A DNA stretch of 64,000 bases from Paraescarpia echinospica (GCA_020002185.1 CM034543.1:11294634-11358633); one strand, 5' to 3'. Counted from the first letter of the stretch, positions 24,132-34,809 are shown. The notes: generated by a model not told the origin, from the sequence alone. Translations and numbers: made by a program.

Positions 24132-24438
24132 CGGTAGAACAATGCCTTGCTAATTATAGTTTACCAAATTAGGTCACACACGGGCGTTGTCGGTCTAAAG
24201 ACCTGTAGTCCACCAGCTTCGTCAGCGACACGGTTGGCTGACGACATTAAAACAATTCAAGATTGTAGACAAAGTACGCTACCTTGTTGTATAAAAAGTT
24301 CAGCGAGACAGTCACTGCAGCATCACGAATAAATAGTGAAGTTATGATTGTTCAATTCTTCGTAAACAGGCAGAAAACATGTTAATATCACGAGCATCAT
24401 TTGGCTTGCTGCCTGTCAGGCGCTACCATCACGTGACA

Positions 24439-26143
24439 AATGAGAAGCCGATAGCGTTCGCGTCATGGACCCTTTCGTCGAGTGAGTGCAACTATGCACA
24501 GATCGAGAAGGAGGCGTTATCGATCATCTTTGGAGTCAAGAAGTTCCATAAGTATCTCTATGGACGCTCTTTCACATTGATCACGGATCATAAGCCGTTG
24601 GTCACAATCTTCGGTCCCAAAACGGCTGTGCCAACGTTGGCAGCGTTACGAATGCAGCGTTGGGCACTCATCCTGCAAGCGTACCACTACGGTATCGAGT
24701 ACCGTAAGTCCGAGGATCACGCCAACGCTGACGCATTGTCGAGACTACCTCTACCGACTACAACGACAGAGGAGCCGGCAATATTCGAAATATCAGTGGT
24801 TGACGATCTCCCGGTCAAGGCTAGGGACATCGCCGTGGAAACCCGCAGCGATCCTTTGTTATCACGAGTACTCGAGTATGTACTCACATGTTGGCCCAAC
24901 CACACAGACAAGGAACTACAAGTGTTCTTCGCGACGCGAGACGAGCTGTCAACTGAACAGGGTTGTCTGCTATGGGGATCACGCGTTCTGGTTCAGTCAG
25001 CCTATCACCAGGCGATGCTAGATGAGCTCCACTCGGAGCATAGTGGAGTCAGCCAGACCAAAGCATTCGCGCGCAGCTACATATGGTGGCCAGGTATGGA
25101 CAATGATATCGAGACGATGGTGCAGGCTTGTGCAGTGTGTCAGTCAGTGAAGAATCAGCCAGCCGTAGCACCACTGCATCCATGGCCTTGGCCCACACGC
25201 ATATGGCAGAGAATTCACATTGACTTTGCTGAGAAGGACGGTGTGAACTATCTGATTGTGGTTGACAGCCATTCTAAATGGTCGGAAGCTGTGGCGATGA
25301 GGTCCACTACATCCGCTAAGACCTTTGAGGTACTCAGAGGAATGTTCGCATCTCATGGTCTACCGGAGGAGGTCGTGTCAGATAACGGGCCTCAATTTAT
25401 CGCACACGAGTTCAAGACGTTCATGGACAAGAACGGCATCAAGCATACGAGGGTGGCTCCATACCATCCATCGTCGAACGGTGCTGCTGAACGCTGTGTG
25501 CAGACTGTGAAGCAGAGTCTTCGGAAGTACTCTGTTGGAACTCAACTGACGAAGGAGAGTTGGCTCGCTAATTTCCTCCTGCGTTATCGGTGCACTCCGC
25601 ATACCGTGACCGGTGTGTCTCCTGCGGAACTCTTCCTCAAGCGTCGACTGAGGAATCGCTTCAGTCTTCTCAAACCGCACCTAGAGAGACACATGGAGGA
25701 GAAACAGACGCAACAAAAAGAGCAACACGATCGGATTAGAGTGAAGCTTCGAGAGCTGGTCAGCGGTGATCCAGTACACGTTCGCAATCATCGTGGCAGC
25801 GGTCCTCCGAAATGGGTCGCGGGCAAGATCATCAGACGACTGGGTCCGCTCACCTACTTAGTGCAAGTACGTGCACAGCGTCGCTATGTGCACCTAGACC
25901 ATCTTCGGCTGACGGCTGAAGGTGAGGTGACTGTACCTATGGTTCCGGAGATTCCAGAGTCGGTGTGTGTTACCCTTCCTTCATCTTCTACGGAGCCGTG
26001 TGTTCAAGCAGTCACTTCCGTCTGAGGCAGATGAAACTGTTCGAGCACCAAGTGATGTGACTGTGGTTCCTGATGAATCATCGTCTCCTGTGCTACGCCG
26101 ATCAAACCGGTGTGTCAAACAACGGAAAATACTGGACCTTTAA
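24439..26143 (+). pseudogene. gypsy copy 2 pol, RNase H-integrase segment
   Basis: The frame resumes at EKPIAFASWTLSSSE of RNase H and continues through ITDHKPL, an HHCC integrase finger (HSEHSGVSQ ... CAVCQSVK) and the catalytic triad D (HIDFAEKDG), D (SDNGPQF) and E (NGAAERCVQ), then an SH3-like C-terminal region. A frameshift near 26020 gives an early TGA. The original frame can be followed to TAA at 26141-26143. The integrase motifs all look intact. An ATG at 24379 in the LINE leader opens the 548-codon frame but is fortuitous. Confidence 0.88.
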
Positions 26144-26202
26144 TTGATTCAGTATTCTGACACTGTTCCATGTTATTACATTAGTTAGTGACTTAAAAGC
26201 TT

Positions 26203-26214
26203 AAGAGGAAGGAG
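26203..26214 (+). other. Polypurine tract
   Basis: AAGAGGAAGGAG directly abuts the TGTTAT start of the 3' LTR, the standard plus-strand primer position. Confidence 0.8.
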
Positions 26215-26395
26215 TGTTATAATCGGACATTCTGTAGTCGTTACATCGGGTATAATCTATTCTGTGTATACGGCGCGCTGTTGCGCGCTTTGTGTGTGTA
26301 GTTGGTTTCCGCCGCAGGCGTGGTTCTTCGTTCATAATAAAAGGTTTATAATAATTACTACTCTCTAGTTATACATTAATAGTCAAGTTACGACA
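26215..26395 (+). repeat. 3' LTR of gypsy copy 2 (181 bp)
   Basis: It begins TGTTATAATC and ends GTTACGACA (TGT...ACA ends). It contains AATAAAAGG near 26336 as a possible polyadenylation signal. Its last bases recur at 2994-3013. Short LTRs of this size are usual in the Mag branch. Confidence 0.85.
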
Positions 26396-26765
26396 GTAAC
26401 TGCTCAACCAATTATTTACAACCCCACGTATACCACACAATTCTATTTTGTTTAACAGCAGATTGTGGTTTACAGTGTCGAAAGCTTTTTTCAAGTCGAT
26501 AAACACGCCTACTGACGATTTATTCTTATCAATTGCATTTGTTATTTCCTCAGTTAACTCCAATAACGCCATGGAGGTTAATCTGTTTTTTCGAAAACCA
26601 TATTGACTTTCATTCAGTATATCATTAAGTTCTATAAAATTATTTAACCTGAGGTCAAAGAGTTTTTCTAGAATTTTGGAGAACTGAGGTAATAATGACA
26701 CAGGCCTATAGTTGGAAAACTCCTTTTTATCTCCAGTTCCTGTGACGGGACAACTTATTGCCAAT
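26396..26765 (-). mobile_element. LINE fragment, reverse transcriptase blocks 1-4
   Basis: The minus-strand frame reads NYRPVSLLPQFSKILEKLF, ESQYGFRKN, FIDLKKAFDTVNHNLLLNKI and IRGVVNNWLSSYC, the N-terminal RT blocks of a Jockey/CR1-superfamily LINE. It ends abruptly at the LTR of gypsy copy 2 and lacks the catalytic YxDD part. It resembles the LINE at 12531-13980. Confidence 0.8.
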
Positions 26766-27103
26766 TATAATGTGAATACAGTATGAGATTGAACGAATAC
26801 ATGTATACTAGGACTACATGTTGGTGAAATGGCGCATGCGTAATTACAGTTTAGATGAATATTGTGAAACACAGAAAGACAATCAATGTAACGTGTCGAT
26901 ATTGTTGAAACATACTGTAAGGTAAAGTTGCACCACATTAACTAGTTGTGCCCTTCGATTTGAACCATGGTCATGGACTTTCCAATTTCAAAAAATCGAA
27001 TTTTTTAAGAAATGGATTCGTCAGCAGCCCCACAAGCACTATACAAATCCATTTGTCCATATCAAATGACCAATCGTATCTACGAATACACGATTGTGTC
27101 TGT
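26766..27103. other. No recognised feature
   Basis: AT-rich sequence between the LINE fragment and the (GA)n tract. No motif recognised. Confidence 0.6.
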
Positions 27104-27140
27104 GAATGAGAGAGCGAGAGAGAGAGAGACAGAGACAGAG

Positions 27141-27234
<94 letters not shown>

Positions 27235-27290
27235 TGTGTGTGTGTGTGTGTTTGTGAGTGTGTGTGCGTGCGTGCGTGTGTGTGTCTGCG
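27104..27290. repeat. Microsatellite (GA)n followed by (GT)n
   Basis: About 130 bases of GA dinucleotides with a few interruptions, then about 55 bases of GT with GTGC variants. Open frames across it are repeat artefacts. Confidence 0.97.
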
Positions 27291-28024
27291 CCTGAGCACG
27301 TTCATGCGTGCGTGCGTGCTTCTACGAAACATACAAAACAGAGGGATATGGAGGACCGTTATCGCCAACACAATGGCTACAACATACTCTGCATCTAGAA
27401 AAAGAACATGATGACACATCCAAAACATTCTGATTGCCCAGTTTGTATTATAACATCTGAAAATCGCTGGAAATCTTAAACACGGTCTCTAGTCAACATC
27501 ACATATCGATAAATGAGTTAGCATAGAACTGTGTATGACTGTTAGCGTGCTTAAACAAGAGTAAAAGAAACGTATACAGCCGTTTAGTTGTGACAAATGA
27601 CGAATGCATGTGGCACATAATGTATACACTGGTGCCACCTGGTGAATACCGTAGTGTCACCTAGTGAATGCATTTCAGTCACACAGGCGTACATGTGTGG
27701 ATGCCGGAGACTTAATGGTGGCGTTGTGACAATGGTTACCAGTCATAGGTATGTATTGGTCCAGCTGATTGACACATCTATCACGTGACCTATTGCCTAG
27801 CAACAAACAATTGTGATTGGTCATGGTCAACATTTTAAAATACAAGATGGACGTCATAAAATGTGAGTAAGATATTGACAAGAGTTGTGCTAACGATGGT
27901 GAATGGTTTCTGGTGTTTGTTGACGTACTTTTAGTATAATCGCTCACAAGTGTTCTGCTTTAAGTCCAGACATGCAAAATGTTTCACAATAGTTTAGGTT
28001 TACGAGCTTTTGCCCATGTACATA
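27291..28024. other. No recognised gene
   Basis: Unique-looking AT-rich DNA. The string GGTGCCACCTGGTG at 27632 resembles one at 17327 (CTGCCACCTGGTG), but too little for a call. Confidence 0.55.
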
Positions 28025-28157
28025 CCGACACACACACACACACGCACGCACACACATACACACACGCACTCTCTCTCTCTCTCTCTCTTTTACGCACACA
28101 CACACGCACGCACACACATACACAGACACACACGCACTCTCTCTCTCTCTCTCTCTT

Positions 28158-28225
<68 letters not shown>

Positions 28226-28238
28226 TCTCTCTCACACA

Positions 28239-28312
<74 letters not shown>

Positions 28313-28425
28313 CACAAATATACATACACAAATACACACATGCACGCACACAAACACACACACATGCACGCACTCACACACGCATGCACGCACTCAAGCA
28401 CACACACATATGTAATGGTACGTAA
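28025..28425. repeat. Complex microsatellite (CA)n / (CT)n
   Basis: Alternating CA and CT tracts, with a long (CA)n at 28250-28307. The last 123 bases (28303-28425) recur almost unchanged at 35096-35218. Confidence 0.97.
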
Positions 28426-28455
28426 TATTATACAAATCTTCCAAGTTGAATGAAC

Positions 28456-28468
28456 CCAAAATAGGGAT
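28456..28468. other. Left copy of 13-bp target-site duplication of the Penelope-like element
   Basis: CCAAAATAGGGAT occurs here and again at 30400-30412, precisely outside the two inverted ends of the Penelope-like element. Confidence 0.6.
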
Positions 28469-28519
28469 CAGGAACTTTCACTTTTCATATCCAAGATGTT
28501 TAATTTACCTGGTAGAGGC

Positions 28520-28550
28520 TTTCGTCAGCGTATCACGTCGACTTCATCAG
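28520..28550 (-). ncRNA. Hammerhead-ribozyme-like core (minus copy)
   Basis: CTGATGA and CGAAA enclose a possible stem II (GTC...GAC). A perfect 8-bp hairpin (28556-28577) lies just upstream. Penelope-like elements are known to carry hammerheads. Stem III and the cleavage site could not be fitted, so function is unproven. Confidence 0.35.
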
Positions 28551-28736
28551 CAACCGATGACGTTGAATGACGTCATCGTACACGTGAGGCAGTTCGTAAT
28601 TGCCCTCGTCTCTGTTGATGGGTGTTTTGGTTTTCCTGATCCAGATGGCTTCTCTGATATACCGAATTCTTCTGTTTGGTTCCTTGTCTACAATTTTAAC
28701 TCCCTCCCAGTCAATGATGTGTCTGTAAGGGCGGAT

Positions 28737-28973
28737 TTATTGATGGTGGACATCAATCTTTTTCCCGCTCCTTGTGTATTTCTCACTTTTCGTGTTGTCT
28801 ACGTCCTTTCTGTGTTCCTCCAGTCTTGTTTTGAGTAGTCTTCCTGTCTCCCCAATGTACTCAGCACCACAATTCTTGCACGGTATTTGGTACACCAGTT
28901 CGCCCTGTTCTTCTAGCTGTATTTTGTCCTTCGGATGTACCAGCAGGTGCCTGAGGGTGGTGTGGGGACGCAT
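28737..28973 (-). pseudogene. Penelope GIY-YIG endonuclease domain
   Basis: A 78-codon frame with GELVYQIPCKNCGAEYIGET and a following GRLLKTRLEEHRKD. This is the Penelope version of the GIY-YIG fold with its cysteine pair. It should cut target DNA during insertion. The N-terminal linker is in frame. The join to the reverse transcriptase is broken upstream. Confidence 0.85.
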
Positions 28974-29137
28974 GGCTGTTGCTACTCCATATTTCTTCAG
29001 TACTCGATGTACTCTCTCTGAGACCCCCTCTATATATGGGATGACTACTTGGCTCCGATAGTTTTTGTCCTTAGTCTTTTTGTTGGTCTTTTTTTACTGC
29101 TATCTGTCACCTTTTTCAAAGCCCACGACGGATAGCC

Positions 29138-29671
29138 TCATACTCTTAGGGCTCCTCTCAACTGTTCCACCTCTTCTTTCGTGTCCCGCTCCTCCGAAGT
29201 TATTGTCTCACACCTGTTTATAAGTGTTCTGACAACTCCCAACTTCTGATGTTTGGGGTGGTGGGACGCAAAGTTCAGGTATTGGTCAGTGTGCGTCTTC
29301 TTCCTGTACACTCTGGACTTCACACTGCCATCTTCCTTTCTGGTGAACTTTGCATCCAAGAAGCGCATCCTGTTGTTCTCTTCGTCTTCCCGCGTAAAAA
29401 TGATGCTACCAGTGGGGTCTACAGTTTTCATGTGTTGTAATTTCTTTGCCTTTCCTGTGTGTACCAGGCAAATTACATAGTCCACATATCGCTTCCAGTT
29501 TCTCGGTTGGCAAACGACTGGTGCTGTGGCTATGGCTTTCTGCTCCAGGTCCTCCATGTACAGGTTCAGAACAATGGGGAATACTGGACTGCCCATGGCT
29601 AGCCCAAACTTCTGCTGGTAACTTTCTCCTCCAAATCTCAAGTATGTCAACACAAATTTCAACAACTCCAT
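29138..29671 (-). pseudogene. Penelope reverse transcriptase fragment
   Basis: A 177-codon frame with QQKFGLAMGSPVFPIVLNLY, then WKRYVDYVICLV where the family has YVDD, so the second catalytic Asp is replaced. It continues with MRFLDAKFTRKEDGSVKSRV and the HTDQYLNF motif. The upstream block FVLYDVVSLFT is visible at about 29780 in a broken frame, next to an 18-base direct repeat at 29701-29735. Confidence 0.85.
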
Positions 29672-29867
29672 GATGTCGTCTCCGTTTAGGTTTGTTCTCG
29701 TCTTTAGTGTCTTGTCATTCTTTAGTGTCTTGTCATTTTGGAAGCTTCTCTGATCGGGGTCTTCGTGAACAGTGACACAACATCATATAACACAAATTAT
29801 TCTCCTTCTTCCATTCTCAGTTTTGTCATTTCTTTCACCAATTCTTGTGAGTTTTCCGTATTTTGTT

Positions 29868-30345
29868 GGTACATCCCAAGGACAAAGTACAGCTAGAAGA
29901 ACAGGGCGAACTGGTGTACCAAATACCGTGCAAGAATTGTGGTGCTGAGTACTTTGGGGAGAGAGGAAGACTACTCAAAACAAGACTGGAGGAACACAGA
30001 AAGTACGTAGACAACACGAACAATTAGAAATACACAAGGAGCGAAAAAAAAGATGGATGTCTACCATCAATAAATCTGCCCTTACAGACCATGTGACAAC
30101 TGAAAACCACATCATAGACTGGAAGGGAGTGAAAATTGTAGACAAGGAACCCAACAGAAGAATTCGGCATATCAAGGAAGCCCACTGGATCAGGAAAACC
30201 ACAACACCCATCAACAGAGACGAGGGCAATTACGAACTGCCTCACGTGTACGATGACGTTATTCAGCGTCATCGGTACTGATGAAGTCGACCTGATACGT
30301 TGACGAAAGCCTCAACCAGGTAAATTAAACATCTTGGATATAAAA
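29868..30345 (+). pseudogene. Inverted second piece of Penelope endonuclease and 3' end
   Basis: Reads the same endonuclease codons as 28780-28950 but on the plus strand, with AEYFGERGR in place of AEYIGETGR, several stops, and the downstream non-coding end to TTGGATAT. Confidence 0.8.
30278..30307 (+). ncRNA. Hammerhead-ribozyme-like core (plus copy)
   Basis: CTGATGA, then GTCGAC pairing with GTTGAC over 6 bp (two wobble or A-U positions) around CTGATAC, then GAAA. This is the best-formed copy of the motif. A canonical stem III followed by NUH was not found. Confidence 0.4.
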
Positions 30346-30399
30346 AAATGAAAGTTTCTGATTTGAAAACGAACTATCCTCAAGAATGTTCAGTAAAAA

Positions 30400-30412
30400 C
30401 CAAAATAGGGAT
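30400..30412. other. Right copy of 13-bp target-site duplication
   Basis: Identical to 28456-28468. Confidence 0.6.
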
Positions 30413-30957
30413 ATCTCCCTATATTATCAAAACACAATAGGGATATTTTATCGGTAATTTAAAAATGGGAACGCTTATCGAAAGACACCTAAACTGAAAC
30501 ACACACACATACCAACAAAACCTACAACATTAAAAAATGTAGATGTGTAGTGCAGTGGTTTGAGTCGCGATATGCCAGGCACCGCTGCATACAGTAATTG
30601 TACGGGCGACGTAGCATAGCTCCCAGAAAGAAACGACGAAACGCATACAAACGCATAAAAACATAAACAACATAGCAACATGGTAACATATGTTAAACTC
30701 TTTAGTATAATCAACGTATATATTAATATTATAATACAAAAATCATCAAATACTATTCTTCTTAATGGAACGGAAGGCGTATGAACGCAACTGATAGTAA
30801 TAGTTAGCCGTTATGAAAAAAGTTAAAGGCCAAGTTTGGCTTCGTTTTGATTGTCATTTAAACTTAATGTGCATCCCGGATTTCTTTGGACTGCGCGTCA
30901 TATTTCATCTCGCCTACTCAACTCTCGTTTGCCATTGTAAACTTACCGACAAAGAAT
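30413..30957. other. No recognised gene
   Basis: AT-rich sequence. An A-box-like string TAGTGCAGTGG at 30548 has no usable B box. Confidence 0.55.
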
Positions 30958-31110
30958 GATACAGAGAGAGGGGGAAGTAGGGAGGTAGGCAGGGAGGGAC
31001 GGAGCGAGAGAGCGAGCGAGCGAGCGAGGGAGGGAGGGAGGGAGGGAGGAAGGGAGGGAGGGAGAGTGAGTGTGTGTGTGTGAGAGAGAGAATGAGTGAG
31101 TGAAAGAGAG

Positions 31111-31206
<96 letters not shown>
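30958..31206. repeat. Microsatellite (GGGA)n and (GA)n
   Basis: GGGA-rich tract at 31020-31062, a short GT run, then about 100 bases of perfect GA. Ser/Leu- and Pro-rich frames across it are artefacts. Confidence 0.97.
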
Positions 31207-31207
<1 letters not shown>

Positions 31208-32210
31208 CTAGCCAAGAACACATGATTTCGTTGTTGTTACTACCTTCCAGTGACATCACCGATTAATATGTGTTTGTGTGTAAACTTAATGTCGATGGCG
31301 TGCTGATAACAACTTGTAAGTGAAGAGAAAAAGTTTGGCAGGGGACCAAAACAAATGTTTCTTGTTTCATACCTGTATAGATAAATATAGGCATTCATTT
31401 TTATTTGGCAAACACCGTAATTGTGTGTTGGACTCTCACGGTCAAAACAATGTTTCCTGAGACGGTTTTTTTTATTACAAATTATTATTTTGTCGCGAGT
31501 CGCGCCCGCATTCGTAGGCGCGGCACGCGTTACTGTTCTTTTTATTCCACCGGAAACACTTTGTTTTCGATCGCGCTTTAAATGTTTGCATTCACCGTTG
31601 ACAATGGCTGGCATGGCAGTTATGCGATAACGTTGAAATCAGTGGGACGATCGCAATACAGTTATACCCTAAGTCAAAGACGAAATTGTCCGATCAGTCG
31701 CTGGCGACTGTTCGTGCGTGCGTGCTGCCGATCGTCGTGAAGTTTCTTATTAACCGGAGGTCTGTCGGACATCGATAATTTACGCTTCGGACCTATGCTG
31801 TTAATATATTGATACCATCATATCAATGCTTACAAACTTTAGTCTGAGGGGAGAGGGTGGGGGGGGGGTTGAGAAGAGATAAAAGATATTTCGTCTGATA
31901 TCGGACATCGACGTTCTGAGATGATCCTAATCTCTTAATTTATTATCGAAATATCCTGTAAGTCAAGGGTTCTTTGTGGGGTTTTAGGTACATTACAGTA
32001 AATTAGTTATTCTCAAAGTAAAACGTAACTAGCAGCAATCAACAAATGCGCGCAGAGAAGCAAGGTAAAGGTTGTCATAATATACGTCCATAAAAATACA
32101 TCGGGTAACCGTCTTCGTCTGCGTCTGTATGCAGAACGATTTCTTATACCTACGAGTTCATGTTGCCTTTTTATAATTTTTTTGGATTCAGTATATATAT
32201 ATACATATAA
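31207..32210. other. No recognised gene
   Basis: Unique-looking DNA. A minus-strand frame of 124 codons from an ATG at 31614 begins with a Lys/Arg-rich stretch but runs into AT-rich non-coding-like codons, so it is not called. A (TA)n run at 32191-32207 forms the insertion site of the next element. Confidence 0.5.
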
Positions 32211-33247
32211 GCCCCGTCTACACGACGTTTTTAACCCGGGATACGCGTCTACACGGTGCCAAAATGCCGTGCTAAAATGCCGCGCTAAAAGTTAGCCCGG
32301 GCTAAGTTAGCCCCGCAATTGTAGGTGGACCAGGCGCGGGCCAGGCACGGGTCAGGCTCAGCAGCGCTCGTGTAGACGGATAACCCGGGTTATCTCGTAG
32401 TGTCTTGGCTCCGCTATAGATGTCGCAGTGGTCGTTAATCCACTTCCGCTTCTACTTTTCCCCGCCAAACAAGAATTATCTATAGAAATCAACAAATGAG
32501 TGGCAGAGGAATGAACTGGAGCGCCGAAGAGTGCAAGTGTCTTTTGGACATTTGGGGAAGAGCGGATATACAGGCGTGTTTCGATGGCAGCGTCAGAGAC
32601 GCTAAAATATATGTCAGGATAAGCCAGGAATTATCGCAGCTAGGTCCTGGAGACGGGTACGTGAGGACTCCCAACTCAAATACGAAACAAAATGAAAAAA
32701 GAGTACAAAGAAGTCAAAGACCACAATCAAAAAAGTGGCAACGACAGGAAAACCGTCGAGTTTTATGACGAACTTGAACGGCATCCTAGGTCACCGGCCA
32801 TCTGTCAGCCCAGCAGTAATGCTAGAATCGCTGTCAACTATGTCAACGTCGATGTCAGATGCCCCCGATTCGCCGGGTGATGGTTTACATACTCCAATGC
32901 CAGACAGTGACATCGAAGGCTACGACGAAAACGAGAGCAATGCTGATGACCTATCGACCTCAACTTCTAGCGCGGTGACGAGTACACCACGGGCAAGGCC
33001 TAGGCCTTGTACTTCTACAGGTAAAATTGGTCATACTAAACAGTCAACATCGTCCGCACCCTATTGGCATTACAACGCACCACTTACGTCGTACTTATCT
33101 CAGTGCACCGAGATGCTTCGTGTAGACGCTACAGATTTAACCCGGGTTAAATTAAGCTTCGTGTAGACGCTACACAGGTTTAACCCGGGCTAAAATAGCC
33201 CGGGTTATCTTTAACCCGGGTTAAATCGCCGTCCGTGTAGACGCAGC
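32211..33247 (+). mobile_element. Small terminal-inverted-repeat DNA transposon (Harbinger/ISL2EU-like)
   Basis: Ends GCCCCGTCTACACGACG (left) and, inverted, GCTGCGTCTACACGGACGG (right) form imperfect terminal inverted repeats, placed inside a TATATA stretch. Subterminal regions are packed with CGTGTAGACG copies in both orientations and with palindromes TTTAACCCGGGTTAAA and TTAGCCCGGGCTAA. The interior codes for a broken Myb/SANT-like protein, the accessory protein of PIF/Harbinger-type elements. No transposase is present, so it would need one in trans. Superfamily assignment is inference. Confidence 0.65.
32496..33166 (+). pseudogene. Myb/SANT-like DNA-binding protein, frameshifted
   Basis: The ATG at 32496 opens GMNWSAEECKCLLDIWGRAD and the following helix with VYVRISQEL-like spacing, a trihelix Myb/SANT-like domain (Trp anchors, acidic first helix). 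Two frame changes, near 32670 and 32780, carry the reading through KKEYKEVKDHNQKSG and FYDELER to ILGHRPSVSP, then a Ser/Thr/Asp-rich tail. Such proteins bind transposon ends or act as host adaptors. Here it is broken and truncated by the right terminal repeat. Confidence 0.7.
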
Positions 33248-34640
33248 TATATATATATAGTGATATGAGGCAGAAATAGGAGGTATCCGTGTGCCGCTAA
33301 TTGTTTTTTCTTTTTCTAAGTTCATACGCATTATTTCGCTAAAACAAATCTTGTAACAAGTTGTATGGACGCCATTTGGACACAATTTCGAGTCTACGCG
33401 TAAAAGGGTTCTTTATTGTGGAAATAACTCATTCGATTTACTCTCAGTAAAAACTGGCTGGACCAGTATACTGCGCCAGTTATTACGGACCGTAGTTCGG
33501 CAGTAATGTATAAAACACCCCAGGTGACAAACAGAACGTTTAATCACTCAACAAATGGAGTAAACACAAGCGAGACAATATGGCGGGACGTTTCAGGCCA
33601 CGCCCACTCGTCGCTGTCCACAGCGCGACGAGCCAGGATCAGACCTGTCAACAATCGCGCGACAAAGAGAGTGAACATCTGATATCGGCGCTGGTGCTTC
33701 CCAATTTCGCCGTACATAATAAAAAACCGCAAAACCCGGCCAATCTCGTCCATTTGATAAGTCGGTTGTAGCGTCGTCAAATGGATGCGCAACTTTGCTA
33801 GCTGACGCTATAAATCGATGAATATCGAACAATTGGAAAACACATGGAAAAAACGTTAAATCGGTCAAGATGTATTTTTTTGGCGATGACCTCGCCATAA
33901 GTTAGCTATATATGGCTTTGGTTGGTACGTACACAATGCAGTTGTGTGGGTAAATATGAATTATGTTCAGAAACCCGATACACCATCAAGGCGAAGGATA
34001 GCACGCTTGATGTTGTTGTACAATCTACAATAGGGGACGCATGTAATTCTCGTTTCTGGCTCGTTTTGATACGATAGTTAACGAGATCATACACTTCCGG
34101 AGCCCACTTCGTTGTCCGGAATTATCGTTCATTCGATTACAGGCATGGCGTTTTCATTACAATTTTGGATAAACTACACCACACGGAATGTTAAATTTCA
34201 AGGAATATCAACAGGTTTAGTAGACTGCAGGTGGGTGCCGAGTTTCTCATATAACGACATGCGTCGATGAAAGACAAAAGTTTTAAGTCAATGGTGTGTC
34301 GCCTGTGAAATTGTATCCGCTCACGGCAGGCCTCCGCTCACTCGATCGATTGAGTGAGAGAAATTATAATTTATTACTGCTCTAGAATGTGTTCCCTTAC
34401 ATCCCCATTTGTAAAGATGCATATAACTATACATTACGTACATTGGACACATACTGTTACATAGTTAAATGATGTTTACGATTATACACATGTATGCAAC
34501 TGTGCCTTAGGTCATTGTAGACTTTATGGTGGCAAACATTTCGCGTGTCACGCCTGTCAATGACACAATTTCGTCGTTCCGATATAACCATTATTCACAG
34601 TCAAAATTACTGAGATATACAACCAATTTGAAAATCATAA
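33248..34640. other. No recognised gene
   Basis: Overlapping open frames on both strands at 33544-33898 suggest a moderately GC-rich patch but match nothing known. The rest is AT-rich. Confidence 0.45.
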
Positions 34641-34755
34641 CTTGCTTGCATAATAGTTCCCACCTTCTCGATAAACCTTCGTTGGGTGGATACCTATAAA
34701 ACCTACAACGGAGGTTTATGTTGTGGCAATTACAGCCGTAAGCGAAACAGTACAT
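34641..34755 (-). CDS. THAP-type zinc-finger exon
   Basis: From an ATG at 34755 the minus strand reads MYCFAYGCN, then CRFYRYPPNEGLSRRWELL. This fits the start of a THAP domain: C-x4-C near the N-terminus, the F-x-(F/Y)-P segment and the basic-Trp helix. The C-x2-H half of the zinc site is absent, so it should be on a next exon. A weak donor (CAA followed by GTTATG) lies at the end. THAP domains occur in DNA-binding regulators and in P-element transposases. Which one this is cannot be told. The frame runs on to 34591 without a further motif. Confidence 0.55.
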
Positions 34756-34809
34756 GGCTCGTTCGCATCGCTGCGCATCAAAAAAGGCAAAATAGCATAA
34801 AACCAAAAT

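Larger units (their letters stand above)
20648..24438 (-). mobile_element. L2/CR1-type LINE, probably full length
   Basis: About 3.8 kb inserted in gypsy copy 2. Read on the minus strand: a 5' UTR of about 300 bases starting GTCACGTGATGG, one ORF of 1047 codons, a 3' UTR of about 340 bases with a hairpin (20685-20719), the GCGCTATATT string typical of L2-group 3' ends, and an (ATT)n tail at 20647-20670. Gypsy codons are split between GD and EKP with at most 2-3 bases duplicated. The uninterrupted ORF makes it one of the youngest insertions here. Confidence 0.9.
20490..26395 (+). mobile_element. Ty3/gypsy retrotransposon, copy 2, 5'-truncated and split
   Basis: Gypsy sequence starts abruptly at about 20490 in the RT/RNase H region, matching the complement of 870-1020. 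It breaks at 20647 and resumes at 24439 in the same codon context after the inserted LINE. RNase H, integrase and the C-terminal tail follow, then a polypurine tract (26203-26214) and the 3' LTR (26215-26395). There is no 5' LTR or gag. The orientation is opposite to copy 1. Confidence 0.92.
28469..30399 (-). mobile_element. Penelope-like element, two pieces head-on
   Basis: The main piece (28469-29866) is on the minus strand with reverse transcriptase upstream of a GIY-YIG endonuclease, the Penelope order. A second piece (29867-30399) is on the plus strand and repeats only the endonuclease end and 3' region. The outer ends are therefore inverted repeats, with AAATTAAACATCTTGGATAT readable inward from both sides. 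A 13-bp direct repeat flanks the pair, so both pieces probably entered together. Frameshifts and stops make both inactive. Confidence 0.88.

Noticed and set aside
23512..24153. Plus-strand frame of 213 codons
   Set aside because: Opposite strand of the intact LINE ORF and of no recognisable content.
28025..28425. Direct repeats as a possible CRISPR array
   Set aside because: Simple (CA)n/(CT)n tracts with no spacers, in eukaryotic DNA.
27012..28453. Long Arg/Glu-, His/Thr- and Cys/Val-rich frames
   Set aside because: Translations of (GA)n, (CA)n and (GT)n microsatellites.
30886..31259. Ser/Leu- and Gly/Arg-rich frames
   Set aside because: Microsatellite translations.
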